Origin: Lachnospira rogosae
GTDB taxonomy: Bacteria; Bacillota; Clostridia; Lachnospirales; Lachnospiraceae
Assembly (NCBI RefSeq): GCF_040096455.1
Contig: NZ_JBBMER010000002.1
Coordinates: 1 to 64,000, forward strand
Direction of reading: 5' to 3'
DNA length: 64,000 nucleotides
Shown: positions 1 through 8,591 of the stretch, piece after piece
Layout: each line of letters opens with the position of its first letter
Numbering within the stretch: position 1 is the first letter of the stretch
The notes under the pieces: generated by a model
The model's input: only the letters and a program-made list of their open reading frames with translations
What the model was told of the DNA's origin: nothing
Databases searched by the model: none
Made by a program: the position numbers and the translations under genes

Positions 1-77
<77 letters not shown>

Positions 78-334
78 AGTTTGCCTTGTCAGTTACAAAC
101 TAACTAGCTTAATAATAGTTTCCTTATACTGTGTTTAAGGATTCATTCAATTGCTTGAATGATGTTCACAAAAGATGTATACTTAATTCTATTGAATTCT
201 GTACTCATCTCGAAATTCTAAAAAGAATTTTCAAGGTTGTCTTTCTGTTCAGTTATCAAAGTTCATCGCTCTCAAATCCAGTATTTATCTGTGTTTGAGA
301 AGCTTTTGTGTCGCTCATCTCTCGCGGCGACTTG

Positions 335-366
335 ATTATAATATCACCACCTCTCACATATGTCAA
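335..366 (-). promoter_or_regulatory. rRNA operon promoter
   Basis: On the minus strand TTGACA (361-366) is followed after 17 bases by TATTAT (338-343); a consensus TATAAT overlaps it at 335-340 but at a 20-base spacing. Transcription would start near 328 and give a leader of about 250 bases before 16S. The leader holds a TCATTCAA/TTGAATGA hairpin (143-162) and the ATGAACTTTGATAACTGAAC stretch commonly seen next to rRNA genes in this group. Confidence 0.75.
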
Positions 367-518
367 CATCTTTTTTCAACTTTTTTTGATTTTTTTTGCC
401 AAATCTATGATAAGCATTCGTAAAGCCTTATATTTACTGGATTTGTACCACTAAACTTTTTTGTAAATTTATGGCATATATCTGTATACAAACATAAATC
501 CACACTATTTCCGCTATA

Positions 519-568
519 AAATTCATTGACTTCAAATTAACAAATTGCAATTTTAAGTCAATGAATTT
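519..568 (-). terminator. Terminator-like inverted repeat after coaBC
   Basis: Perfect 14-bp arms (519-532 and 555-568) enclose a 22-base centre that can itself fold. On the minus strand the 3' arm ends in a short T run. It sits between the end of coaBC and the rRNA promoter, so it probably stops the mtaB-coaX-coaBC transcript before the rRNA operon. The rest of 367-651 is AT-rich with no gene seen. Confidence 0.6.
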
Positions 569-651
569 CTGTCTTAAACTAAACCTTATATAAATCAATT
601 ATTATAATGTTTACTTTTATTACATACATTATATATTAACGTTCCAATATC

Positions 652-1845
652 TTACCTACGCTTTGCCATTATAAAGTCAAGTATCTTTGAAGCAACATCC
701 TCTTTAGACATCATAGGCAGTTCAATATTATCTTCCCCGGTAATTATAGTTACAACATTAGTGTCTGTTCCGAAGCCTGCCCCGGCTACCTTTACATTAT
801 TAGCAACTATCATATCCATATTCTTCTTAATAAGCTTATCCTTGGAATTGGCAATTACATTTTCTGTTTCCATAGAAAATCCACATATAAACTGTCCCTC
901 TTTTTTATGTTCTCCAAGCGTTCCTATTATATCCTTTGTGCGTTTAAGGGCAATTGACATATCGCCGTCTTTTTTCTTTATCTTATTATCGCTTACATTT
1001 AAAGGTGTATAGTCCGCTACTGCGGCGGCTTTAATTATAATATCTGAATTCTTTGCTTCTTCGGTGACAGCATCATACATATCCTGTGCTGATATAACAT
1101 TTATAATATTAACAAATGGAACTGGTGGAACATCAACCTTTCCTGATGCAAGTGTAACATCTGCTCCACGAAGCATTGCCATTCTGGCTATTGCATAGCC
1201 CATTTTCCCTGTAGAATTATTAGAGATAAATCTTACAGGGTCTATTGCTTCTCTTGTAGGACCTGCTGTTACACAAAGCTTAATGCCCTTCATATCCTTT
1301 TCATATGCTGTTTCCTTTAAAATGTACCATAAAAGGCTCTCCGGCGATGGCATTTTGCCCCTTCCAGTGTCACCACACGCAAGATAACCGCTATCTGGCT
1401 CAATAACTTCATATCCAAATCTTCTTAACCTGGCGATATTATCCTGCACAATAGGATTATCATACATATTAGTATTCATAGCAGGCGATATCATAACCTT
1501 GCATTTGCAAGCCATTACAGTTGTTGTAAGCATATCATCTGCTATCCCATTAGCTATCTTGCCTATTATATTAGCTGAGGCTGGTGCTATCATAACGCAG
1601 TCTGCTTTCTTAGCCAGTGAAACGTGTTCAACATTAAATTGAAAATTCCTGTCAAATGTATCTACTATGCACTTATTGCCTGTAAGTGTTTCAAATGTTA
1701 TAGGATTGATAAAATTCGTCGCATTTTTAGTCATTATAACATCAACATTACAATGAAGCTTAACAAGTCTGCTTGCAAGCTCTGCAATTTTATAAGCTGC
1801 TATGCTTCCTGTAACACAAAGCAGTACATTTTTACCTTTAAGCAT
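652..1845 (-). CDS. coaBC: Bifunctional phosphopantothenoylcysteine decarboxylase/phosphopantothenate--cysteine ligase
   Basis: Joins cysteine to 4'-phosphopantothenate and decarboxylates the product to 4'-phosphopantetheine in coenzyme A synthesis. Of 397 aa, residues 1-180 are the FMN-binding CoaC part with GSIAAYK near 13, the catalytic His at 74, PAMN at 121-124 and the ACGDTG cysteine at 157. The CoaB ligase part follows from about 187 with TAGPTREAIDPVR and a KIKKK stretch near 288-292. Full length for the family. It begins immediately after the coaX stop, with GGAGGG upstream of the ATG, so the two are co-transcribed and supply consecutive parts of one pathway. Confidence 0.96.
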   Translation of the reverse strand: MLKGKNVLLCVTGSIAAYKIAELASRLVKLHCNVDVIMTKNATNFINPITFETLTGNKCIVDTFDRNFQFNVEHVSLAKKADCVMIAPASANIIGKIANGIADDMLTTTVMACKCKVMISPAMNTNMYDNPIVQDNIARLRRFGYEVIEPDSGYLACGDTGRGKMPSPESLLWYILKETAYEKDMKGIKLCVTAGPTREAIDPVRFISNNSTGKMGYAIARMAMLRGADVTLASGKVDVPPVPFVNIINVISAQDMYDAVTEEAKNSDIIIKAAAVADYTPLNVSDNKIKKKDGDMSIALKRTKDIIGTLGEHKKEGQFICGFSMETENVIANSKDKLIKKNMDMIVANNVKVAGAGFGTDTNVVTIITGEDNIELPMMSKEDVASKILDFIMAKRR

Positions 1846-2673
1846 TTAATTACCCTCCACATTCTTATCATATATAATTCTAAGACCTTTAAGCAATAAT
1901 TCCGCATCTATGTGTATATTATGCTTACAGTGAGGAACTATAACCTTTGCAAGTCCACCTGTAGCTATAACTTTCGCTTCTGGCTTTCCATTAACTCCAA
2001 AACCATTAGCTTCTATAATTCTGTCAAGCATACCATCTATGCACGAAGCATTGCCATATATAACTCCACTCTTCATACAATCAATAGTATTCTTACCCAT
2101 AACACTCTTTGGTGTATCAAGGCTTATTCTTGGAAGCTGTGCTGTTCTTGATACTAACGAATCAACTGACACACGTATTCCCGGAAGTATAACTCCACCT
2201 ATATAATTCTCTTTCTCATCTACAACACTTATAGTTGTCGCTGTTCCCATATCTATAATTATGGCTGGTGCACCGTAGCCATTAAGTGTAGCAACTGCAT
2301 CAACTATCATATCTGTTCCAACCTGTCTTGGCTGATCCATAAGAATGTTAAGACCTGTCTTTATTCCAGGTCCGACCATAAGCGGTGTAATTCCAACTGT
2401 CTTTTCTACTGCCGCTTTTATTATATTAACGAGCTGCGGGACAACTGATGATATAATTGCTCCTTTTATGTCATCTGAGTTAATATTATATATTTCAAGC
2501 ACCGTCTTAAAACCTATGGCATATTCCAATTCTGTCTTTGAATAATCTGTTGATAATCTTTCCTCAAATAATACTTTCTTGTCATCAACACAGCCAATAA
2601 CGATATTGGTATTTCCCATATCAATTGCAAGTATCATTCCTTTTTCATTCTTTCTTAACTTTAATTCAGCCAT
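1846..2673 (-). CDS. coaX: Type III pantothenate kinase
   Basis: Phosphorylates pantothenate, the first step of coenzyme A synthesis; the next two steps are made by the adjoining coaBC. The 275-aa protein shows the acetate/sugar-kinase fold motifs of CoaX: DMGNTNIVIG near 18, a GTDMIVDA segment and the phosphate-binding IDMGTATT. I keep the upstream ATG because GGAG lies 7 bases before it. The conserved family start MILAIDMGNT is residue 13 and would be the alternative. The start overlaps the end of mtaB by 8 bases, indicating translational coupling. Confidence 0.95.
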   Translation of the reverse strand: MAELKLRKNEKGMILAIDMGNTNIVIGCVDDKKVLFEERLSTDYSKTELEYAIGFKTVLEIYNINSDDIKGAIISSVVPQLVNIIKAAVEKTVGITPLMVGPGIKTGLNILMDQPRQVGTDMIVDAVATLNGYGAPAIIIDMGTATTISVVDEKENYIGGVILPGIRVSVDSLVSRTAQLPRISLDTPKSVMGKNTIDCMKSGVIYGNASCIDGMLDRIIEANGFGVNGKPEAKVIATGGLAKVIVPHCKHNIHIDAELLLKGLRIIYDKNVEGN

Positions 2674-4030
2674 TATAATTCTCCATTCCGATTATATGCA
2701 GCTTTTCTTTATCAAGACCGCAGCCCTTCACTGTATATATATTATTAATTATATTACCATTGCCTGAATTACTGCAAACATTTTCTTTATCAAATTCTTC
2801 TGCCGAAATCATAACTCTTATATAATTAGGTGTATAGCCTGTATAATACTCTTTTCCAGCTATATTCTGCTTTTCTTCAATAAGCACGCTCAAATCACTA
2901 TCTGCATATGTACTTCTGTACTGTGCTGACATTTCATTAGCAAGCTCAATAAGTTCATTACTTCTTGCTGTCTTAATCTTATCATCTACCTGATCAGGCA
3001 TAGTATCTGCAACTGTGCCTTTTCTTCTTGAATACTTAAATATGTGCATTTCATAAAAATGCACCTTCTCAACAAATGCTTTCGTAATCTTGAAGTCTTC
3101 TTCTGTCTCACCAGGAAAGCCCACAATAACATCTGTCGTAATCGCTGGGTTATCATAATATTTTCTAAGAATTTCACAGCCCTTTAAGTATTCAGCAGTA
3201 TCATACTTTCTGTTCATAGCCTTAAGTGTCTTATCACAGCCGCTCTGTAATGATAAGTGAAAATGTGGACAAAGCTTTTTCATACTGCTTATACGGCTGA
3301 CAAATTCATCTGTCACAATTCTTGGTTCTAATGAACCAAGTCTGATTCTTTCAATTCCGTCAATTGAATTAACCGCCTCTATAACATCTAACAAGGTCTC
3401 TTTACCTGTATCCCTGCCATAAGAAGAAAGATGTATTCCGGTAAGAACAACTTCCTTATAGCCATTGTCAGCTAATCTTCTAACTTCCTCTACAACATCT
3501 TCAATCGCCCTGCTTCTTATTCTTCCTCTTGTATAAGGAATAATGCAGTATGAACAGAACTGGTTACATCCGTCCTGTATTTTAATGTATGCCCTTGTAT
3601 GCTCACTTACTTTATCTATCTTTAATTCTTCATATTCTGTATCGTGGCTTATATCAACCACATATTCGTCTGCTGTATTATCCTTAAAATACTGCTCAAG
3701 CACATCAACAATATTAATCTTCATATTGTTGCCAAGCACGATATCTACAGCTTCATCTTTCTTAACTCCTGCTTCATCTGCCTGTACATAACAGCCGGCA
3801 GCTATTACAACTGCTGATGGATTCATCTTTTTAGCCTTGTGTAACATCTGGCGGGACTTTCTGTCTGCTATATTAGTAACCGAACAGGTATTTATTATAT
3901 ATACATCTGCAATTATCGCTTCATCAAATGGAACTATTTCATAGCCTGCATTTTTAAGCATAAGCTCCATTGACTCTGCTTCGTATGAATTAACCTTGCA
4001 ACCAAGGTTGTGTATCGCAACTTTTTTCAA
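2666..4030 (-). CDS. mtaB: tRNA t6A37 methylthiotransferase, TTG start
   Basis: Radical-SAM enzyme that adds a methylthio group to N6-threonylcarbamoyladenosine at position 37 of ANN-decoding tRNAs. I place the start at a TTG (4028-4030) because a strong GGAGG (4036-4040) lies 5 bases upstream and the protein then begins at KKVAIHNLGCKVN, where family members begin; an ATG at 4090 would add 20 unconserved residues and no good binding site. Numbered from the TTG, Cys11, 49 and 80 are the N-terminal cluster and Cys155/159/162 form the SAM CxxxCxxC; a C-terminal TRAM-like region follows. 454 aa. Confidence 0.92.
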   Translation of the reverse strand: MKKVAIHNLGCKVNSYEAESMELMLKNAGYEIVPFDEAIIADVYIINTCSVTNIADRKSRQMLHKAKKMNPSAVVIAAGCYVQADEAGVKKDEAVDIVLGNNMKINIVDVLEQYFKDNTADEYVVDISHDTEYEELKIDKVSEHTRAYIKIQDGCNQFCSYCIIPYTRGRIRSRAIEDVVEEVRRLADNGYKEVVLTGIHLSSYGRDTGKETLLDVIEAVNSIDGIERIRLGSLEPRIVTDEFVSRISSMKKLCPHFHLSLQSGCDKTLKAMNRKYDTAEYLKGCEILRKYYDNPAITTDVIVGFPGETEEDFKITKAFVEKVHFYEMHIFKYSRRKGTVADTMPDQVDDKIKTARSNELIELANEMSAQYRSTYADSDLSVLIEEKQNIAGKEYYTGYTPNYIRVMISAEEFDKENVCSNSGNGNIINNIYTVKGCGLDKEKLHIIGMENYNG

Positions 4031-4047
4031 ATCGGCCTCCTTTGTTC

Positions 4048-4082
4048 TTGACATAAATCCCATAAATATTATAATTAACTCA
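4048..4082 (+). promoter_or_regulatory. Promoter of the HPr-like gene, overlapping a divergent mtaB -10
   Basis: On the plus strand TTGACA (4048-4053) is followed after 16 bases by TATAAT (4070-4075). Read on the minus strand, 4068-4073 is also TATAAT, placed to start mtaB mRNA about 30 bases before its TTG, though with a weak -35. The two -10 boxes share four bases, so the divergent genes probably compete for polymerase. Confidence 0.65.
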
Positions 4083-4116
4083 GTAAGCAAATTATTATAT
4101 TATGGGAGGTATTCCA

Positions 4117-4347
4117 ATGAAAACTGTACAGATTTCATTAAACTCAATCGATAAAGTTAAATCCTTTGTAAATGATATTACAAAGTTTGATGTTGACTTT
4201 GACCTTGTATCTGGAAGATATGTAATTGATGCAAAGTCTATTATGGGTATTTTCAGCCTTGATTTATCAAAGCCTATCGACTTAAATATTCACGCTGAGA
4301 ATGATATTGATACAATTCTTGCTGTATTAAAGCCATATATTGTATAA
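4117..4347 (+). CDS. HPr-family protein lacking the active-site histidine
   Basis: A 76-aa protein with the HPr fold pattern. It keeps the AKSIMGIFSLDL segment, equivalent to the regulatory Ser46 region of HPr (Ser41 here). The N-terminal segment that should hold the phosphorylated histidine (G-(L/I)-H-A-R-P) reads LNSIDKVKSF, with no histidine. It therefore cannot act as a normal phosphotransfer carrier and resembles Crh in that respect, though sequence similarity to Crh is not close. GGGAGG lies just before the ATG at 4117. An upstream in-frame ATG is inside this binding site and is unlikely to be used. Monocistronic between mtaB and thiI; function unknown. Confidence 0.8.
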   Translation: MKTVQISLNSIDKVKSFVNDITKFDVDFDLVSGRYVIDAKSIMGIFSLDLSKPIDLNIHAENDIDTILAVLKPYIV

Positions 4348-4378
4348 TCAGCCAGACAGTTTAATATGGTTATTCTAT

Positions 4379-4416
4379 AACAGGATGTCACACGTTAATT
4401 CGTATGGCACCCTGTT
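4379..4416. terminator. Hairpin between convergent HPr-like gene and thiI
   Basis: AACAGG (4379-4384) pairs with CCTGTT (4411-4416) and the stem extends inward after one mismatch. The flanking T/A runs are short on both strands. It may end both converging transcripts. Confidence 0.5.
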
Positions 4417-4431
4417 ATTATTTACATCATT

Positions 4432-5610
4432 TTATTTAACAACTATCTTTTCTGTAGTTTCTATGGCTGTCTTCATAAGCTCATCAATAACATCATCAAG
4501 GTTATGCTCGTGCTGTTTGATTATATTAAGATTAGGCTTTGTAACTGGATGTTTAGCTACAAATATTGTACAGCAGTCCTCAAATGGCTGGATTGATGTC
4601 TCATATGTTCCTATCTTTTCTGATATATCAATAATCTCCTGCTTATCAAAACCAATAACCGGTCTGTATACTGGCATTGTACATACTTCATTAGTACAGT
4701 AAAGGCTCTGCATAGTCTGGCTTGCGACCTGTCCGATACTCTCACCTGTAACAAGTCCCATACACTTGCTTTCCTTGCCAAGTTCTTCTGCAATCTTCAT
4801 CATATATCTTCTCATAATGATTGTAAGCTCATCGTGAGGACACTTCTCATATATAGCAAGCTGTATATCTGTAAAATTAACTACATTAAGAGTTATTGGA
4901 CCTGCATATTTAGACACAAGTCTTGCAAGGTCTACTACCTTCTGCTTAGCTCTCTCACTTGTATATGGTGGTGCATGGAAATATGTAGCTTCTATCTGCA
5001 CACCTCTCTTGGCAACCATATACCCAGCTACAGGGCTGTCAATTCCTCCTGATAATAAAAGCATTGCCTTACCAGCAATTCCTATTGGCATTCCTCCTGG
5101 TCCTGGAATTTCTATTGAATATATATTAATATGCTTTCTAATCTCAATCTGTAAAAGCACCTGTGGCTTATGAACATCTACCTTCATCTCAGGAAATGCG
5201 TCTAATATTCTTCCACCCATCTCCATATTAATCTCCATAGAATTCATAGGGTAGTTTTTTCTTGCTCTTCTTGCATCTACCTTAAATGTAACATTCTTAT
5301 CAGGATATGCCTCATCAATATACTTAATAACGTGTTCAGCAAGGTCATCAAAGCCATTATCTTCTATCTGCACAACTGGACATATTCCAATTATTCCAAA
5401 TACAGTCTTTAATGCTTCTACAGCCTCATCATAGTCAAATTCTGTCTGTGCTGTAGCATATATTCTTCCATTTTCCTTAGATACTACGAATTCCCCCTCA
5501 ACCTTTTCAAGGGCAAATCTTATCTGTCTTACAAGTGCATCTTCAAAAAGGTATCTGTTCTTACCCTTTACACCTATCTCTCCATATTTAATCAAAAATG
5601 CTTTATACAT
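4432..5610 (-). CDS. thiI: tRNA 4-thiouridine synthetase
   Basis: Adenylates U8 of tRNA and inserts sulfur, and supplies sulfur for thiazole synthesis in some bacteria. The 392 aa hold a THUMP/ferredoxin-like RNA-binding region (about 1-165) and a PP-loop ATP pyrophosphatase with SGGIDS at 187-192. There is no C-terminal rhodanese domain, as in Bacillus ThiI, so sulfur must come directly from a desulfurase. The gene upstream encodes one, only 31 bases away, which fits that role. GGAG precedes the ATG. Confidence 0.96.
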   Translation of the reverse strand: MYKAFLIKYGEIGVKGKNRYLFEDALVRQIRFALEKVEGEFVVSKENGRIYATAQTEFDYDEAVEALKTVFGIIGICPVVQIEDNGFDDLAEHVIKYIDEAYPDKNVTFKVDARRARKNYPMNSMEINMEMGGRILDAFPEMKVDVHKPQVLLQIEIRKHINIYSIEIPGPGGMPIGIAGKAMLLLSGGIDSPVAGYMVAKRGVQIEATYFHAPPYTSERAKQKVVDLARLVSKYAGPITLNVVNFTDIQLAIYEKCPHDELTIIMRRYMMKIAEELGKESKCMGLVTGESIGQVASQTMQSLYCTNEVCTMPVYRPVIGFDKQEIIDISEKIGTYETSIQPFEDCCTIFVAKHPVTKPNLNIIKQHEHNLDDVIDELMKTAIETTEKIVVK

Positions 5611-5641
5611 CTTTTATCTCCATTCAATTTTAATTATATTA

Positions 5642-6799
5642 TTAATGTCTTGTATACTTTCTTAACACAGGAAGAAGTTCTTTTAATGCACTGACTGCAT
5701 AGTCAAGTTCTTCCTTAGTTGTATTATAACAGAAGCTGAATCTTAATGTGCTGTCAAGCAAGTCATTATCAAGACCTATCGCAACAAGCGTATTGCTTAA
5801 GCCCGGCTTGTTAGAAGAACAGGCTGAACCTGAGGATACATATATATTCTTATCCTCAAGTGCGTGAAGCAGCACCTCTGCCCTTACACCCCTGAAGCTT
5901 ACGCTTACAATCTGTGGTGCTGACTTTATGCCTTTATATGAATTAATAACAACATCAGCAAGCTTTTCAAGTTCATCTATAAAATAGTCTTTAAGCTCGT
6001 ACAGATTATTAATCTTATCCTCAAACTGGTCATTATATATAAGCTTGACTGCTGCCGAAAGTCCTGCGATTGCTGGTACATTTTCTGTTCCAGAACGCAT
6101 ACCCTTCTGCTGTCCACCGCCATATATTATAGGTTTAATTCTTGTCTTATCCTTAATATATAAAAATCCGCTTCCCTTTGGACCGTGTATCTTATGTCCA
6201 CTTACAGATAATAAATCTATGTTATACTTCTTAGGTACTATTTTGTATTTGCCATATGCCTGAATTGCATCTACATGAAACACTATATCAGGATTGTAGC
6301 TTTTTACAATATGTCCGATTTCTTCAATAGGTTCAACTGCACCAATCTCATTATTGACATACATTACTGATACAAGAATTGTTTCATCATCTAACGCTTC
6401 CTTAAGGTCATTAATGTCCACAATTCCATTTCTGTCAACTTTAAGATATGTTACCCTGAAACCATTCTCACTAAGAAAGTTAAAAGGCTCTTTTACAGAT
6501 GAATGTTCTACCGATGACACAATAACGTGATTGCCTTTTCTCTTATTAGCCATAGCAGTTCCTATTATTGCCATATTGTTAGACTCTGTTCCGCCTGATG
6601 TGAAAAGTATTTCCTTTTCCTGGCACTTTAAAGTCTTAGCTATTGTTTCTTTTGCTTCTTTTATATAATTTTCAGCTTCAACGCCCTTCATATGCTTTGA
6701 TGATGGATTGCCATAATCTTCACTCATAACTTTTACGCACACATCTACAACCTCAGGTGCACACTTTGTCGTTGCTGAATTATCAAGATATGCCTGCAT
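5642..6799 (-). CDS. Cysteine desulfurase (NifS/IscS family), partner of ThiI
   Basis: PLP enzyme that removes sulfur from cysteine as an enzyme-bound persulfide. In 385 aa I see LDNSATT near 5, His99 (VEHSS), Asp177, the PLP lysine 203 in SGHKIHGPKG and the persulfide cysteine 327 in SSGSACSS. Its position just upstream of thiI points to sulfur delivery for tRNA s4U, as with NifZ/ThiI pairs in Bacillus. It starts 2 bases after the rsmE stop with GGAGGAATAATA before the ATG. A second paralogue lies at 39110-40243. Confidence 0.95.
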   Translation of the reverse strand: MQAYLDNSATTKCAPEVVDVCVKVMSEDYGNPSSKHMKGVEAENYIKEAKETIAKTLKCQEKEILFTSGGTESNNMAIIGTAMANKRKGNHVIVSSVEHSSVKEPFNFLSENGFRVTYLKVDRNGIVDINDLKEALDDETILVSVMYVNNEIGAVEPIEEIGHIVKSYNPDIVFHVDAIQAYGKYKIVPKKYNIDLLSVSGHKIHGPKGSGFLYIKDKTRIKPIIYGGGQQKGMRSGTENVPAIAGLSAAVKLIYNDQFEDKINNLYELKDYFIDELEKLADVVINSYKGIKSAPQIVSVSFRGVRAEVLLHALEDKNIYVSSGSACSSNKPGLSNTLVAIGLDNDLLDSTLRFSFCYNTTKEELDYAVSALKELLPVLRKYTRH

Positions 6800-6801
6800 T
6801 A

Positions 6802-7539
6802 TTATTCCTCCATATTGTACATAAGCACCGACATCAGCATAAGACCTGCTGTCTCGGTTCTTAATATACGTCTGCCAAGTGTTATTATATCAGCTCCTGC
6901 ATTAGTTGCAAGCTCAAGTTCATCTTTATCAAAACCACCCTCTGGTCCAATAAAGATACCTATGCTCTTTCCTTTCCCGATAGAAGCAATAACCTGTCTT
7001 GTATGTTCAATTCCTTCTGCACACTCATAAGGAAGTAATAATACATCTAATTCCGAAGCCATAGCAACTGCCTGCTTAAAACTTACAACATCACTAACCT
7101 TTGGCATAATACTTCTTTTACTCTGTTTGGCAGCACTTTCAGCTATTGTATTCCATCTTGCAACCTTGCTCTTTGCTTTCTTATCATCAAGCTTTACAAC
7201 ACTTCTTTTCATTGCTACAGGAACAATCTCATACACGCCAAGCTCAATCATCTTCTGTATAATAAGTTCCATTTTATCAGCTTTAGGAAGTCCCTGAAAT
7301 AAATATACCTTTGATGAAAGTTCATTGCCTTTCTCATTAACTGATGTTATAAGGCTTCGTACATAATCATCGGTTATTGTATCAATAATACAATTATAAT
7401 CATAATTATCACCACTGCTTATAAGTATCTCATCACCCTTTTTTAAACGCAGTACATTCTTAATATGATTAACGTCCCCGCCTTTAATATCAATGTAATC
7501 GTCAAATATATTCTCGTGCTCTGCAAAAAAATGATACAT
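6802..7539 (-). CDS. rsmE: 16S rRNA (uracil(1498)-N(3))-methyltransferase
   Basis: SPOUT-class enzyme that methylates U1498 in the decoding centre of 16S rRNA. The 245 aa start with a PUA-like domain (MYHFFAEHEN..., GDVNHIKNVLRLKKGD) and end with the knotted SAM-binding segments IFIGPEGGFDKDE (GPEGG at 198-202) and LGRRILRTETA. Full length. It lies 27 bases after prmA, a frequent pairing in Firmicutes, and is probably transcribed with it. Confidence 0.96.
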   Translation of the reverse strand: MYHFFAEHENIFDDYIDIKGGDVNHIKNVLRLKKGDEILISSGDNYDYNCIIDTITDDYVRSLITSVNEKGNELSSKVYLFQGLPKADKMELIIQKMIELGVYEIVPVAMKRSVVKLDDKKAKSKVARWNTIAESAAKQSKRSIMPKVSDVVSFKQAVAMASELDVLLLPYECAEGIEHTRQVIASIGKGKSIGIFIGPEGGFDKDELELATNAGADIITLGRRILRTETAGLMLMSVLMYNMEE

Positions 7540-7566
7540 ATGTAATCCTTTCGCGTTATCTATTAA

Positions 7567-8523
7567 TTACTTTCTTCTGGCTGTTACATTAACCCATTCG
7601 CCATCGTGGTTAATCTCAACTATCTCAAGCTCTGAATTCTTCTTGAAAGCATTAACAACTTCATCTTCTTTAGTATTAATAATTCCAGAAGTTATAAAAT
7701 ATGCTCCATGCTTCATATGCTCGTGGATATTAACTGATAATGGCTCTAATACATCAGCAAGAATATTAGCACACACTATATCATAACATTCATATCCACA
7801 TCTATCCTTAATATTCTTATCATCAATTATATTACCCTCAATAACCTCAAACTGCTCCTTAGTTATATTATTCTGAACTGAATTCTCTTCTGAGGCAATA
7901 ATTGCATTAGGGTCAAGATCTGTACCAAGTGCATATTCCGCACCATATTTAAGGGCAACGACTGAAAGTATTCCGCTTCCACAGCCTACATCAAGTATTC
8001 TGTCACCTTTTTTAACGTACTTTTCAAGCTGCTTAATAACCATTCTTGTTGTTTCGTGCGAACCTGTTCCAAATGCAGTTCCCGGATCAATGCTAAGGAC
8101 AGGATGTCCTTTCATCTCCTCTGTAATCTCTTCCCAGGTTGGCTTAATATAAAGATTACCGATTGTAAATGTATGCCAGTACTGCTTCCAGTTATTAATC
8201 CAGTCTTTATCTTCTGTCTCAGACCTTGTTATTGTTCCTTCACCGATATCAACAAACATTCTTAAATCTTTAATTTCCTGCTCAGCCTTTTTAACTAATG
8301 TTCCATCGTCCTCATCTGAATCAATATAAAAATTAACAACTGCTGTTCCATCATCTGGTGGCAGCTCAGGAATAAAATCAACAAACATTGTCTTAGCTTC
8401 TTCTTGTGTAAGCTGTACATTGTCCTGTATCTCTATCCCCTCAATTCCTATATCATCAAGAGCACTGCTTATTAAATCAACAGCCTGTGTTGTTGTCTTA
8501 ATTGAATATCTATTCCATTTCAT
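7567..8523 (-). CDS. prmA: Ribosomal protein L11 methyltransferase
   Basis: Trimethylates lysines of ribosomal protein L11 using SAM. The 318 aa show the family linker motif DPGTAFGTGSHETT (146-159), Rossmann motif I DVGCGSG (178-184) and CANILADVL further on. GGAAGG precedes the ATG. It is the first gene of a likely prmA-rsmE-desulfurase-thiI run, all leftward with gaps under 32 bases. TATAAT occurs in the short upstream gap, with no clear -35. Confidence 0.95.
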   Translation of the reverse strand: MKWNRYSIKTTTQAVDLISSALDDIGIEGIEIQDNVQLTQEEAKTMFVDFIPELPPDDGTAVVNFYIDSDEDDGTLVKKAEQEIKDLRMFVDIGEGTITRSETEDKDWINNWKQYWHTFTIGNLYIKPTWEEITEEMKGHPVLSIDPGTAFGTGSHETTRMVIKQLEKYVKKGDRILDVGCGSGILSVVALKYGAEYALGTDLDPNAIIASEENSVQNNITKEQFEVIEGNIIDDKNIKDRCGYECYDIVCANILADVLEPLSVNIHEHMKHGAYFITSGIINTKEDEVVNAFKKNSELEIVEINHDGEWVNVTARRK

Positions 8524-8591
8524 ATATATGTCATCCTTCCAATGTTAATATTATGCAAATATTATATAATCACTTTTACATTATTGTGTTA

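Noticed and set aside
4031..4090. ATG start of mtaB at 4090
   Set aside because: No good ribosome binding site and an unconserved hydrophobic leader; the TTG at 4030 has GGAGG at ideal spacing.
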